Origin: Aliarcobacter thereius LMG 24486
GTDB lineage: Bacteria > Campylobacterota > Campylobacteria > Campylobacterales > Arcobacteraceae
Length of the DNA stretch: 64,000 bases
Assembly: GCF_004214815.1 (NCBI RefSeq)
Contig: NZ_CP035926.1
Location: 620,001-684,000, forward strand
Direction of reading: 5' to 3'
The number at the start of each line of letters is the position of its first letter. The first letter of the stretch is position 1. The position numbers were made by a program, and so were the translations under genes. Positions 21,180 through 30,611 of the stretch are shown piece after piece. Below the pieces are notes generated by a model. It did no database searches and was not told the origin of the DNA. It saw only the letters and a list, made by a program, of their open reading frames with translations.

Positions 21180-23276
21180 TTAAATTGATTTTTTAGCCTT
21201 TACTTCATTTTTACCAATAAACTCTTTATCATTTGCAGAAATTACAATCATTTTAGCAATTTTATCTGTTGATAATGCTATATCATGAGTTTGAGTTGCT
21301 ATCATAGCATTTTGTTGAGTTTGTCTATCTAGTTCATTTACAGCATCATTTATCTGTTCTATTCCTAAAAGTTGCTCTTTGCTTGACATCTCTATATCTG
21401 AAATAAGAAGTAAAGTTTTATTTATATTATTGTTTAAATCTTTATATCCTTCAATCATATTAGAGGCTATATTTTTACCTTCATTTGTTTTTGATGTTGC
21501 ATTTTCAACTAAGCTTTTAATCTCTCTAGCAGCTTCTGCACTTCTATTTGCAAGATTTCTTACTTCTTGAGCTACAACTGCAAATCCTTTTCCAGCTTCT
21601 CCAGCTGTTGCAGCTTCAACGGCTGCATTTAAACTTAAGATATTTGTTTGAAATGTAATTTGGTCAATAATTGCTATTGCATCATTTATAGTTGTTACTT
21701 GAGAATTTATCTCATCCATAGAACTATTTGTTTGATTTGCAAGTTCTTCTCCATTTTGTGAAGATTTTGTAATATAGTTTGAATATTGTGCCATTTTTGC
21801 GATATTTTCTGTATTGTTTCTAATATTTGAAGTAATCTCTTCAAGAGCTGCTGCTGTTTCTTCTAAAGAGCTTGCAGCTTCATTTGAAGAAATATTTAAT
21901 TTATCAACATTTAGTAAAAGTTCTGTTGAACTTTTTGCTAAATCTAAACCATTTGATCTATTTTCAATAAGCATATCAGTTATAATTTGAGCTAAATGAT
22001 TAATTCCAAGTGCTACTTTTCCATTATCATCATCAATACTTGCTCTAAAATTTAAATTAGCAAATTTATCAAGTAGATTTAAAATCTTATTTATATCTTT
22101 TGCAACATTTTGTTTCATAATTTCTAACATATCATTAAAACTATCTTTTAATTCATTAAGATTTGTATTTGAACTACTTTTTCTTATTTTCTTATCTAAA
22201 TAACCAGATTTAACATCTTCAACAACTTTTTTTACTTCATCAATTAAAATAGAATCTTCAAGTAAGAGTTTTTCTGATTTTTCTATATTTTCATTAATTA
22301 TTTTGCTCATTTGTCCAAATTCATCTTTTGAATAAATATCAATTTTATAAATATTATTACTCTCTTTATTTAAAAATTTGAAAAAAGATATTAATCCTGT
22401 TTGAAATTTAATTAAAGAGTTTGAAATTTGCCTAGAAGTAAAATAGATAATTAAAGAGATAATAAACATTAAGATCGCTACAAATGAAAATATTAAAGTT
22501 TTAAAATATGAGTTTTTTTCTTCTATAATCTTATTTAAATTTATAGTTAATTTTTCATTCATATTTTCTATTTGAATTACAATATCTCTCATTTGAAACT
22601 GTAATCCTTCCTTATGATTTAAACCAAGTTCTATCTCTTTATTTACTAAATGTAAGAAATCATCTCTATATTTCTCTAGACTATTTTTATTTGAAATATT
22701 TTCTATATTTAAAATTAGATTGTTTATAATAGATTTAAAGTTTTCAACATATTTTAAATCTTTTCTTAACATAAAATCTTTTTCTTGCTTTCTTAAATCA
22801 TAAACAGAAGCTAGAAGTTTATAATCATCTGAGTTTTTTGCAAAGTTTTCAACATTATGAACACTTTTTCTAAAGTCACCATATAAACCACTTTGATGAT
22901 CTAAACCAATCTCTTTTTGGTTAAAAGTATAAATATTAAATATTTCTGCATATTTTATTATTAAATCATTGTATTCTTCTAGTTGATTTGTACTAATTTT
23001 ATAATCTTCAAATAGTTTAGCTATCTCTTCTGTATCATAGATAACTCTATTAATTATCTCATTAAAAGAATCAATATATTTTGTATCTAAACGAAGAAAA
23101 AAGTCTTTCTCATTTTTTCTTAAATCCAAAAGTTCAACTAATAGATTTTTATTAAATAGTTCCATTTTGGAAAAATCTTTTAAATTTGAAACAAGAATGT
23201 TTAAAATAATCATAAAACAAACTAAACTGAAAACAACCATACTTAAAACTAAAGTTAATTTAGCTTTTACACTCAT
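21180..23276 (-). CDS. methyl-accepting chemotaxis protein with HBM sensor domain
   Basis: A 698-residue transmembrane receptor. Membrane helices are at about 8-30 and 257-280. Between them lies a helical bimodular (HBM) type sensor, recognised by the repeated signature [20 protein letters not shown] (about 50-70) and [20 protein letters not shown] (about 155-175). A HAMP linker and the signalling hairpin follow, with a standard tip [20 protein letters not shown] and [23 protein letters not shown] receptors known from pseudomonads sense small organic acids; the ligand here is unknown. No CheR-binding pentapeptide is seen at the C-terminus. Confidence 0.92.
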   Translation of the reverse strand: MSVKAKLTLVLSMVVFSLVCFMIILNILVSNLKDFSKMELFNKNLLVELLDLRKNEKDFFLRLDTKYIDSFNEIINRVIYDTEEIAKLFEDYKISTNQLEEYNDLIIKYAEIFNIYTFNQKEIGLDHQSGLYGDFRKSVHNVENFAKNSDDYKLLASVYDLRKQEKDFMLRKDLKYVENFKSIINNLILNIENISNKNSLEKYRDDFLHLVNKEIELGLNHKEGLQFQMRDIVIQIENMNEKLTINLNKIIEEKNSYFKTLIFSFVAILMFIISLIIYFTSRQISNSLIKFQTGLISFFKFLNKESNNIYKIDIYSKDEFGQMSKIINENIEKSEKLLLEDSILIDEVKKVVEDVKSGYLDKKIRKSSSNTNLNELKDSFNDMLEIMKQNVAKDINKILNLLDKFANLNFRASIDDDNGKVALGINHLAQIITDMLIENRSNGLDLAKSSTELLLNVDKLNISSNEAASSLEETAAALEEITSNIRNNTENIAKMAQYSNYITKSSQNGEELANQTNSSMDEINSQVTTINDAIAIIDQITFQTNILSLNAAVEAATAGEAGKGFAVVAQEVRNLANRSAEAAREIKSLVENATSKTNEGKNIASNMIEGYKDLNNNINKTLLLISDIEMSSKEQLLGIEQINDAVNELDRQTQQNAMIATQTHDIALSTDKIAKMIVISANDKEFIGKNEVKAKKSI

Positions 23277-23349
23277 TTTTACCCCTATAAATTGACTAAT
23301 CTTTTATAATATTATTATTTGATTACAATTTAATTACAAAATAAGCTTT

Positions 23350-24720
23350 TTAATCTTTTTTTTCGTTTTGATTTAATAAGTAAACTTCAGCTTCAACATC
23401 ATCAAAATCCTCAAATTCAATTTTTGAATCTTTCAAAGTTTTTGTAGTTTTAGCCCCAAGTTTTTTTAGATTTTCTACTCTATTTAAAATATTACCATTT
23501 CCTTCACTTAGTTGTTTTGAAGCAGTTTCATAAGTATTTGAAAGTGTTAATAACTGATTTTTTATTTTATAAAAGTTATCAGAAAAACCTAAGATTTTAT
23601 CATATAGTTTTCCAGCTTCATCAAATAGTTTTGTTGCCATTGTGCTTGATTGCTCACTTTGCCAATAAAGATAAATTGTTCTTAATGATATAGTCAAGGT
23701 TGATGGATTTACTATTGCAATATGTTTTTTTAAAGCATATTCATATAGTGTTGGGTCTTTTTGAACAGCTAAAGAGAAAGCACCTTCAATAGGAATAAAC
23801 ATAAATACATATTGCAAAGTTCCCATTTTATAGTGTGCATAATCTTTTGAATCAAGAGTATCTATATGGTTTTTAAAAGAGTTTACAATATTATTTAAAG
23901 ATATCTCTCTTTGTTCGTTTGTTTCAGCTCTTATATATTCATCATAATCAACTAAAGATACTTTAGAATCAATTATCATAGATCTATTTTGAGGAAGTTT
24001 GATAATAACATCAGGTCTTTTTATTTTTCCTTGTTCATCTTTATAGCTTTCTTGAGTAAAGTAATGAATGTTTTTTAGAAGTCCTGAATACTCTAAAACA
24101 CTCTCTAAAATCATCTCTCCCCAACTTCCTTGAGTCTGTTTTTTACCTTTTAAAGCTTGTGTAAGATTTTGAGCTTCTTTTGATATATTTAATCCAGCCA
24201 ATGAAACAAACTCGATCTCTTTTGAAAGTTCAGCAAATTTTTTTATACTACTTTCTTGATTTTCTTCTACTTTTTTCTTAAAACCTTCAAGATTTTCTTT
24301 AAATGGTTTTAATACATTATCAAGAGTTTTTACAGAATTCTCATCAAATTTCTCTAATCTTTTTTCTAAAGAATTTTGCATTATTTCATTTAGTTTTAGT
24401 TCAAGTTTTTTGCTCTGTTCTTCAAAGTCATCTTTTATAGTTTGTTTGTTTTTTATCTCTAAATCAACATTTGTTTTCAAAGAAGAGTTCTCTATTTTTA
24501 AATCAATATTCTGATTTTCCAATAGTTTGTAAGCTTTTAAAAGTTCATCATTTTTATTTAGAAGATCATCTGTTTTTATTATTTGAAGTTCAAGTTCTCT
24601 ATTTTGAATTTTTGAGCTATTTCTCAAAATAAAAATAAAAAATATTGTTAGAAAGAAAATTAATAAAGTAAAAAATAAAATTGTAGAAATAGGGTTTATT
24701 GAAGATAAAAATTCAATCAT
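23350..24720 (-). CDS. rmuC: DNA recombination protein RmuC
   Basis: A 456-residue protein. It has an N-terminal membrane helix (about 13-33), a long coiled coil (about 35-180), and the RmuC domain, marked by LKGKKQTQGSWGEMILESVL, RPDVIIKLPQNRSMIIDSKV and FMFIPIEGAFSLAVQKDP. RmuC limits DNA inversions and has a PD-(D/E)XK-like core (the VIIKLP..MIIDSKVSL strand pair). Its start overlaps the stop of the upstream Panacea-like gene by four bases (ATGA), and that gene follows a J-domain gene, so all three form one operon. Confidence 0.93.
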   Translation of the reverse strand: MIEFLSSINPISTILFFTLLIFFLTIFFIFILRNSSKIQNRELELQIIKTDDLLNKNDELLKAYKLLENQNIDLKIENSSLKTNVDLEIKNKQTIKDDFEEQSKKLELKLNEIMQNSLEKRLEKFDENSVKTLDNVLKPFKENLEGFKKKVEENQESSIKKFAELSKEIEFVSLAGLNISKEAQNLTQALKGKKQTQGSWGEMILESVLEYSGLLKNIHYFTQESYKDEQGKIKRPDVIIKLPQNRSMIIDSKVSLVDYDEYIRAETNEQREISLNNIVNSFKNHIDTLDSKDYAHYKMGTLQYVFMFIPIEGAFSLAVQKDPTLYEYALKKHIAIVNPSTLTISLRTIYLYWQSEQSSTMATKLFDEAGKLYDKILGFSDNFYKIKNQLLTLSNTYETASKQLSEGNGNILNRVENLKKLGAKTTKTLKDSKIEFEDFDDVEAEVYLLNQNEKKD

Positions 24721-25214
24721 AATACTACTTCATCTTTATCTGTTTTTCTTACTATTTCTAAAGAAAAAGACTCATTTGCAAGATTTCTTACACTTATATC
24801 TTTGTACTCATTTAAAACTTTTGTTATTGTTCTCATTTCACTTTGTGAAAAAAGAGATTCATCAAAATCTTCTTCTAATTTATAAAACAATAACTCTTTA
24901 TAAGACTCTTTTTCTACAATTTCAATATCCAAAAAGTCCATAAGTTCTTGAATGAAAAATATTCTATCATCTTCTTCATCTTCATTAAAAACTTTTTCTT
25001 CTAAAATTATAGAGAATAAATCATCTAAAACAAGAGCTTTTACACCTCTTGGTGTTTTTATAAAAGTTTCATTTATAATCTTTTTTCCACAAAAATCAAT
25101 ATGGTTTTTTTCTATAAAAAATAATAATAATTCTAGTTTCTTATGATTTAAAGATTTTACTTGTTTGTGAATCAAATATAAAATTATATTTGCAAGTTTT
25201 GTAATATTTATCAA
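24717..25214 (-). CDS. Panacea (DUF4065)-like protein
   Basis: A 165-residue protein of unknown function. The N-terminal part, LNHKKLELLLFFIEKNHIDF followed by a KTPRGVKALVLDDLF segment, matches the 'leads to a GPV turn' layout of Panacea domains, and the C-terminal SQSEMRTITKVLNEYKDISV plus NLANESF matches the helical end of that family. Panacea proteins serve as antitoxins or phage- and stress-related adaptors elsewhere, but no toxin partner is visible here. The TTG start at 25214 uses the GGAGAA that overlaps the end of the J-domain gene one base away. It overlaps rmuC by four bases. I infer the family by pattern only. Confidence 0.5.
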   Translation of the reverse strand: MINITKLANIILYLIHKQVKSLNHKKLELLLFFIEKNHIDFCGKKIINETFIKTPRGVKALVLDDLFSIILEEKVFNEDEEDDRIFFIQELMDFLDIEIVEKESYKELLFYKLEEDFDESLFSQSEMRTITKVLNEYKDISVRNLANESFSLEIVRKTDKDEVVL

Positions 25215-25215
25215 A

Positions 25216-25701
25216 TTATTCTCCTATACTTTTCATTAAAATATCTCTAAAATCATTTAGTTTTTTCATTTTCTCTTCATCTCCACCATTTAAATCAGGA
25301 TGATATTTTTTTGCTAACTCTTTATATCTTTTTTTTATATCATCTTTTGAAAATGTATCACTAAATCCAAAAAAATCTTTTGCTTCTTTTAGCTTTGAAT
25401 TATTTGTATAAAAAGAGTTTTGAAAGTTTGAGTTATTGAAACTATTAAAATCATTAAAATTAAAGTTTTGATTGAAACCTTTAAATTCTTTAAATTCAAA
25501 TTCAAAATCTTGATTTTGTGAAAAGTTTTTGAATTGATATTCAAAATTTTTAGCTCTTCTTTTTAGCTCTTTTTTTAAAAAATAACCTGCAATTAATATG
25601 AATAAAACGATTCCACCAATTATCATTAAAAATATTCCAAAATTTGTAAAAATAAGATATAAAATCAAAATAAGTATTGCCAAATTTATAATTTGTCCCA
25701 T
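25216..25701 (-). CDS. membrane-anchored J-domain protein
   Basis: A 161-residue protein. Two overlapping hydrophobic helices occupy about 4-45. A low-complexity Asn/Phe-rich linker (about 60-105) follows, and a C-terminal J domain (about 108-160) has the HPD tripeptide in LAKKYHPDLNGG. It would recruit and stimulate an Hsp70 (DnaK) at the inner membrane. It begins the operon with the Panacea-like gene and rmuC, and its start faces a second J-domain gene (25797) across 95 bases. Confidence 0.8.
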   Translation of the reverse strand: MGQIINLAILILILYLIFTNFGIFLMIIGGIVLFILIAGYFLKKELKRRAKNFEYQFKNFSQNQDFEFEFKEFKGFNQNFNFNDFNSFNNSNFQNSFYTNNSKLKEAKDFFGFSDTFSKDDIKKRYKELAKKYHPDLNGGDEEKMKKLNDFRDILMKSIGE

Positions 25702-25796
25702 AAAATAACCTTTTAAATTTTTAAGTGGTTTGCATTATACAATAAGTTAATTAATCATAAAGTTTTTGTATAATCAAATTTTTTAAGGATTTGATT

Positions 25797-26063
25797 ATGA
25801 ATTATGAAGAGTTTATAGAAGCTGTTGAGCTTTTTGGGATCATCTCAAATATGAGTAAAAAAGATATAAAAAAGAGATATTTGAAACTATCAAAGAAATA
25901 TCATCCAGATATGGAAACAGGTAGTCACGAAAAATTTACAAAACTTAAAGAATCTTATGATATTTTGCAAAATTATATGGAAAATTATAGTTTCTCTTTT
26001 GAAACAAATGAGTTTAAAAAACAATTTCCATCTTTTATGAATTATAAGAATTGGGTTAAATAA
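25797..26063 (+). CDS. small soluble J-domain protein
   Basis: An 88-residue protein that is little more than a J domain: LFGIISNMSKKDIKKRYLKL, then SKKYHPDMETGS with the HPD motif at about residue 40, and a short tail. It has no Gly/Phe region, zinc fingers or membrane segment. The frame is also open to a TTG at 25791, but AAGGAT ends right there, so the ATG at 25797 is the likely start. The close match to the J domain of the divergent gene suggests the pair arose by duplication. Confidence 0.75.
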   Translation: MNYEEFIEAVELFGIISNMSKKDIKKRYLKLSKKYHPDMETGSHEKFTKLKESYDILQNYMENYSFSFETNEFKKQFPSFMNYKNWVK

Positions 26064-26082
26064 TAAGTATAAAGGAAAAAGA

Positions 26083-27162
26083 TTGAGAGTAATAATTATA
26101 GCTTTACTTTTTTCAGTTCTAGTTTTTTCAAATGATAATTTGAGTAAAAAAGAGCTTGAGAAAATGGCTGCAAAAATGGTTGTTTTGGGTTTTTATGGGA
26201 CAAAAATAGATGAAAATTCACAAATATATAAAGATGTAAAAGCAGGGCTTGGTGGAGTTATCCTTTTTGATAAAGATCCAAATGATAAAACAAAAGCAAA
26301 AAATATTGTAAATAAAGAGCAGTTAAAAGAGTTAAACAATAGTTTACAAAATATAAGAACACAAAAACTTTTAATAGGTATTGATCAAGAAGGTGGAGCT
26401 GTACAAAGATTAAATGATAAATATGGTTTTTCTAATACATTAAAAGCAAGTGAAATAGCAAAAAATGGCGAAGAATTTGCAAGAAATAGTTATAAAACAA
26501 TGGCTGATGAGTTAAATTATGTTGGAATAAATTTGAATTTTGCTCCATCTGTTGATTTGGCTATAAATGAAAAAAATAGAGTTATTGTAACAAGAGGAAG
26601 AAGTTTTGGTAAAGATACAAAAGAGGTTATAAAATATTCTTCTATATTTGTAGAAGAGCTAAAAAATAAAGGAATTTCCTCAAGTTTAAAACACTTTCCT
26701 GGTCATGGTTCATCTTTAGCTGATTCTCATCATGGTTTTGTAGATATTACAAAAACTTGGAGTAAGAAAGAACTAGAACCTTATATCTATTTTATAAAAA
26801 ACAATAAGATAGATATTATAATGACAGCTCATGTATTTAATTCAAAATTAGATGAATTTTATCCAGCAACACTTTCATACAATATAAACACAAATCTTTT
26901 AAGAGAAGAGTTGGGATTTAAAGGAGTATTAATTACTGATGATTTACAAATGAGTGCTATAACAAAACACTATACAACAAAAGAAACAGTAATAACTGCA
27001 ATAAATAGTGGAGTAAATCTTCTTCTATTTGCAAATCAATTGGCAAAACCAATAGAACTTCAAGAGATTGTTGATATTGTAGTAAATGCAGTAGAAACAG
27101 GTGATGTCTCACTTCAAAAAATTATAGATTCAAATCAAAAAATCAATAATCTTCTAAAATAA
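26083..27162 (+). CDS. nagZ: glycoside hydrolase family 3 beta-N-acetylhexosaminidase, exported NagZ-like
   Basis: A 359-residue GH3 enzyme. The NagZ signature KHFPGHGSSLADSHHG is present (about 203-220), and the nucleophile Asp is in LITDDLQMSAI. It removes N-acetylglucosamine from muropeptides or similar. Unlike cytoplasmic E. coli NagZ, it begins MRVIIIALLFSVLVFSNDN, a clear signal peptide, so it should work in the periplasm. The start is TTG at 26083 behind AAAGGA at 26071-26076. It follows the small J-domain gene by 19 bases, and a terminator is at 27164-27195. Confidence 0.88.
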   Translation: MRVIIIALLFSVLVFSNDNLSKKELEKMAAKMVVLGFYGTKIDENSQIYKDVKAGLGGVILFDKDPNDKTKAKNIVNKEQLKELNNSLQNIRTQKLLIGIDQEGGAVQRLNDKYGFSNTLKASEIAKNGEEFARNSYKTMADELNYVGINLNFAPSVDLAINEKNRVIVTRGRSFGKDTKEVIKYSSIFVEELKNKGISSSLKHFPGHGSSLADSHHGFVDITKTWSKKELEPYIYFIKNNKIDIIMTAHVFNSKLDEFYPATLSYNINTNLLREELGFKGVLITDDLQMSAITKHYTTKETVITAINSGVNLLLFANQLAKPIELQEIVDIVVNAVETGDVSLQKIIDSNQKINNLLK

Positions 27163-27163
27163 A

Positions 27164-27195
27164 TATCTATCCTAATTTAGGGTAGATAAAAAAAT
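27164..27195 (+). terminator. intrinsic terminator after nagZ
   Basis: An inverted repeat with TATCTATCCTAA (27164-27175) and TTAGGGTAGATA (27177-27188), with one T-G mismatch, immediately after the nagZ stop. A run of A residues follows, so it is weak on the plus strand. Confidence 0.4.
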
Positions 27196-27239
27196 ATAAA
27201 ATTAAACATAATTTAAACTTTCTTTATATATGATTACTT

Positions 27240-27255
27240 GTTCATATGTTCATAT
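27240..27255 (+). promoter_or_regulatory. tandem GTTCATAT repeat, candidate ArsR-family operator
   Basis: Two adjacent copies of GTTCATAT lie just ahead of the ribosome-binding site of the metal-sensing regulator gene. The half-site resembles the TGAAC/TTCA core of many ArsR/SmtB operators, but here it is a direct rather than an inverted repeat. Binding would close the promoter of the regulator-ATPase-CDF operon. Confidence 0.5.
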
Positions 27256-27266
27256 AAGGAGTGCAA

Positions 27267-27611
27267 ATGAAAAAAGAAGAGTGTTGTGACCATACAAACG
27301 AAGTGGAAAGAGTAAAAAAAGATATAGTTTGTGATGAAACTCTTTATGATGTAGCAGAACTTTTCAAAGCTTTTGCAGATACAACAAGAATAAAAATAAT
27401 ATCAGTTTTAAAAGATGATGAACTTTGTGTTGGAGCAATAAGTGAACTTGTAAATGTTAGTCAATCAGCTGTTTCTCATCAGTTAAGAGCTTTAAGAAAT
27501 GCAAAAATAGTAAAAAGTAGAAGAGAAGGAAAACAGATTTATTATTTATTAGATGATGAACATATCAAAAAAATATTTGATATGGGATTAGAACATATTG
27601 TAAAAGGTTGA
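27267..27611 (+). CDS. ArsR/SmtB-family metal-sensing repressor
   Basis: A 114-residue winged-helix regulator starting MKKEECCDHTNEVERVKKDI. The N-terminal Cys pair with an ELCVGAISELVNVSQSAVSH motif matches the CadC/CzrA type, where N-terminal and helix Cys residues bind Cd, Pb or Zn; the recognition helix is SQSAVSHQLRALR. The ATG at 27267 is used because AAGGAG lies at 27257-27262. Its stop is just ahead of the ATPase gene, so the two are co-transcribed. Metal binding would release repression. Confidence 0.85.
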   Translation: MKKEECCDHTNEVERVKKDIVCDETLYDVAELFKAFADTTRIKIISVLKDDELCVGAISELVNVSQSAVSHQLRALRNAKIVKSRREGKQIYYLLDDEHIKKIFDMGLEHIVKG

Positions 27612-27613
27612 AA

Positions 27614-29695
27614 ATGAGAAAGGTAAAGCTAGGAAATCTTGATTGTGCATCTTGTGCAATTAAAATAGAGAAAACATTAGAAAAAATGGAAGAGTTAAAA
27701 GATGTAAAGGTAAACTTTTCAACTTTAACTTTAAGTTTTGAACAAAATACAAAAGATGATATTTTAGATAAAGTAGAACAAGAGATACAAAAAGTAGAAA
27801 AAGATGTTTTTATAGAAAAAGAGAAAAATAAAGTAGAAAAAACATTTTGGCAGAACTTAGATAAAAAAGCTTTATATATAGTACTTATTTCAATTATAAT
27901 GACATTTATTTCATATAATTATATTGAGAATAGAGTTTTACAAATTTTAATTTATTTAAGTGCATATTTACTTGTAGGATGGAGTGTTGTAACAAGTGCT
28001 GTTAGGAATATTTTTAGAGGAAAAGTATTTGATGAAAATTTTTTAATGACAATTGCAACTATTGGAGCATTTGCTTTATCAGATTTTGTAGAAGCGATAT
28101 CAGTTATGATTTTTTATCAAGTAGGAGAGATGTTTCAAGGAGTTGCTGTTAATCGTTCAAGAGATAATATAAACTCATTAATAGATATAAAACCAGAGTT
28201 TGCTTTTGTAAAAGAGGGTGATAAAATAGTAGAAAAATCACCTGAAGATGTAAAAATAGGTGATGAAATATTAGTAAAAGTTGGAGAGAAAGTTCCTGTT
28301 GATGGAGTTTTAATAAGTGATGATTGTTCATTTGATACAAGTGCTATAACAGGGGAATTTAAACCAAGAAATTTAAAAAAAGATACAGAAATTTTAAGTG
28401 GATTTATAAATGTATCAAAAGCTATATATATAAGAGCAAGTTCTGAGTATAAAAACTCAACAATAGCAAAAATAGTTGAACTAATAGAGAATGCAAGTTT
28501 AAAAAAAGCAAATGCAGAAAAATTTATAACAAAATTTGCAACAGTTTATACACCAATTGTTGTTGCACTTGCCATTTTATTAGCTTTTATTCCACCACTT
28601 CTAATAGAAGGAGCATTGTTTTCAGATTGGATTGAAAGAGCTTTAGTTCTTTTAGTTATATCTTGTCCTTGTGCTTTACTTGTGTCTGTTCCTTTATCAT
28701 TTTTTAGTGCAATAGGTGCCGTTTCAAAAAAAGGTGTTTTGGTAAAAGGTGCAAACTATATAGAAAAATTAACAGAAATTGATAGTATAGTATTTGATAA
28801 AACAGGAACTCTTACAAAAGGTGTTTTTGAACTTACAAGAATAAAAGCATTTGATATAAGTGAAGATGAATTATTGAAATATGCAGCACATATTGAGAGT
28901 TTTTCAACTCATCCAATAGCAAAATCAATAGTAAAAGCTTATAAAGGTGAGATAAATCTAAAAAATGTTGAAGAAAATGAAGAGATAAGTGGTTTTGGAA
29001 TTAAAGCTAAAGTTTTAGGAAAAGATATTTTAGTAGGAAATAAAAAACTTTTAAATAAATTTGATGTAGAAATAAAAAATGAGATTAAAGAAGAATCAGG
29101 TTTTGTTTATATTGCAATAGATGGACAGTTTGCTGGATATATTGTAATAAGTGATATTATAAAACCTGAAGCAAAAGATTTTATACAAGAGTTAAAAAAT
29201 CTTAATATAACAAAAACATATATGCTAAGTGGAGATAGAAAAGAAGTTGCACAAAGTGTAGCAAATAGTATTGGAATAGATGAAGTAAGATATGAACTTC
29301 TTCCTCAAGATAAATTAACAATATATAATGAAATAAAGATAAATAGAGCCAAAACAACGGCTTTTGTAGGAGATGGAATAAATGATGCCCCAACTTTGGC
29401 AAATGCTGATATTGGTTTTGCAATGGGTGGAGTTGGGAGTGATTTAGCTATAAGATCGGCTGATATTATAGTTTTAAATGATAATTTAAACTCTATTAGT
29501 GATTCTATAAAAATTGCTAGAAAAACAAAAACAATTTTATATCAAAATATAGTTTTCATTATGGCTATAAAAGTTGGATTCTTATTTTTAGGAGCAGGAG
29601 CAGTTATTGGAATGAAAGAGGCAATTTTTGCTGATGTTGGAGTTGCATTATTAGCAATATTTAACTCAATGAGAATTTTAAAAGATATAAAATAG
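27614..29695 (+). CDS. Zn/Cd/Pb-type P1B ATPase
   Basis: A 693-residue heavy-metal exporter. An N-terminal metal-binding HMA domain has GNLDCASCAIKIEKTLE. The transmembrane metal site is SCPCALLVS, the phosphorylation motif DKTGTLTKG, the actuator DTSAITGEF and the hinge GDGINDAPTLA. The helix-8 segment IFADVGVALLAIFNSMR has the aspartate that marks zinc/cadmium (P1B-2) rather than copper transport. The ATG at 27614 is preferred over TTG at 27608 because AAAAGG is well spaced. It follows the ArsR gene with almost no gap and precedes the CDF gene by 13 bases. Confidence 0.92.
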   Translation: MRKVKLGNLDCASCAIKIEKTLEKMEELKDVKVNFSTLTLSFEQNTKDDILDKVEQEIQKVEKDVFIEKEKNKVEKTFWQNLDKKALYIVLISIIMTFISYNYIENRVLQILIYLSAYLLVGWSVVTSAVRNIFRGKVFDENFLMTIATIGAFALSDFVEAISVMIFYQVGEMFQGVAVNRSRDNINSLIDIKPEFAFVKEGDKIVEKSPEDVKIGDEILVKVGEKVPVDGVLISDDCSFDTSAITGEFKPRNLKKDTEILSGFINVSKAIYIRASSEYKNSTIAKIVELIENASLKKANAEKFITKFATVYTPIVVALAILLAFIPPLLIEGALFSDWIERALVLLVISCPCALLVSVPLSFFSAIGAVSKKGVLVKGANYIEKLTEIDSIVFDKTGTLTKGVFELTRIKAFDISEDELLKYAAHIESFSTHPIAKSIVKAYKGEINLKNVEENEEISGFGIKAKVLGKDILVGNKKLLNKFDVEIKNEIKEESGFVYIAIDGQFAGYIVISDIIKPEAKDFIQELKNLNITKTYMLSGDRKEVAQSVANSIGIDEVRYELLPQDKLTIYNEIKINRAKTTAFVGDGINDAPTLANADIGFAMGGVGSDLAIRSADIIVLNDNLNSISDSIKIARKTKTILYQNIVFIMAIKVGFLFLGAGAVIGMKEAIFADVGVALLAIFNSMRILKDIK

Positions 29696-29708
29696 AAAAA
29701 GGAAATAT

Positions 29709-30599
29709 ATGACACAACAAAGAAAAGCTACTATAATCTCCTCAAGTGTTGCAGGAATTTTAACTTTAATTAAACTAGTAGTTGGAGTTGCAAGTGGTTC
29801 TGTTGCTGTTTTAGCATCAGCTATTGATTCAATATTAGATATGTTTGTATCTATATTTAACTATTTTGCTATATTAAACTCAGAAAAACCAGCTGATAAG
29901 AATTTTAATTATGGAAGAGGAAAAATTGAAGCTTTGGCTTTGGTAATTGAGGGAACAATTATTACAATATCTGGAATATACCTTTTTTATGAAGCAATTA
30001 AAAAAGCAGTTACAGGAGAAACATCACAATATTTAGAAATATCAATATATGTGATGATTGTATCTTTAATTGTTACAATATCTTTGGTTACTTATTTAAA
30101 TTATGTAGCTAAAAAAACAAAATCAATGGTTATTGAAGCAGATGCACTTCATTATAAAACAGATGTTTTAAGTAATATTGCTGTTTTAATATCTTTAATT
30201 TTAGTAAGTGTTACAGAGTATGAGATATTTGATGTTTTAATAGGAGCTGCTATATCTTTTTATATTGTTTATTCAGCGTATGATTTGATAAAAAGAGGAG
30301 TTTTAGTTCTTTTAGATAAATCTTTAGGTGAAGAGTTAGTTTTAAAGATTGAAGATATAATAAAATCATCAAAAAGAGTAAATACTTTTCATTTACTAAA
30401 AACAAGAGAAGCAGCAAATCAAACTTTTGTTGAGGTTCATCTGGTTTTTGATTGTTTAATTACACTTATGGAAGCACATAAAGTAAGTCATTATATTGAA
30501 GATAGAATTAAAGAACTTGATAAAAGTAGAGATTGGATTATAAATATTCATATGGATCCTTATGATGATTTACATATAAATGATAGTGTAGAGAAATAA
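29709..30599 (+). CDS. cation diffusion facilitator family transporter
   Basis: A 296-residue CDF protein with six predicted membrane helices. The helix-2 metal site ASAIDSILDMFVS and the helix-5 site EADALHYKTDVLSN carry the D-x3-D and H-x3-D residues of the Zn/Cd/Fe FieF class. A C-terminal ferredoxin-like cytoplasmic domain follows (about 210-290). It probably exports zinc or a related metal alongside the P-type ATPase. It is the last gene of the metal operon, with an opposing gene ending 12 bases later. Confidence 0.88.
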   Translation: MTQQRKATIISSSVAGILTLIKLVVGVASGSVAVLASAIDSILDMFVSIFNYFAILNSEKPADKNFNYGRGKIEALALVIEGTIITISGIYLFYEAIKKAVTGETSQYLEISIYVMIVSLIVTISLVTYLNYVAKKTKSMVIEADALHYKTDVLSNIAVLISLILVSVTEYEIFDVLIGAAISFYIVYSAYDLIKRGVLVLLDKSLGEELVLKIEDIIKSSKRVNTFHLLKTREAANQTFVEVHLVFDCLITLMEAHKVSHYIEDRIKELDKSRDWIINIHMDPYDDLHINDSVEK

Positions 30600-30611
30600 A
30601 ACCTATAAGTA

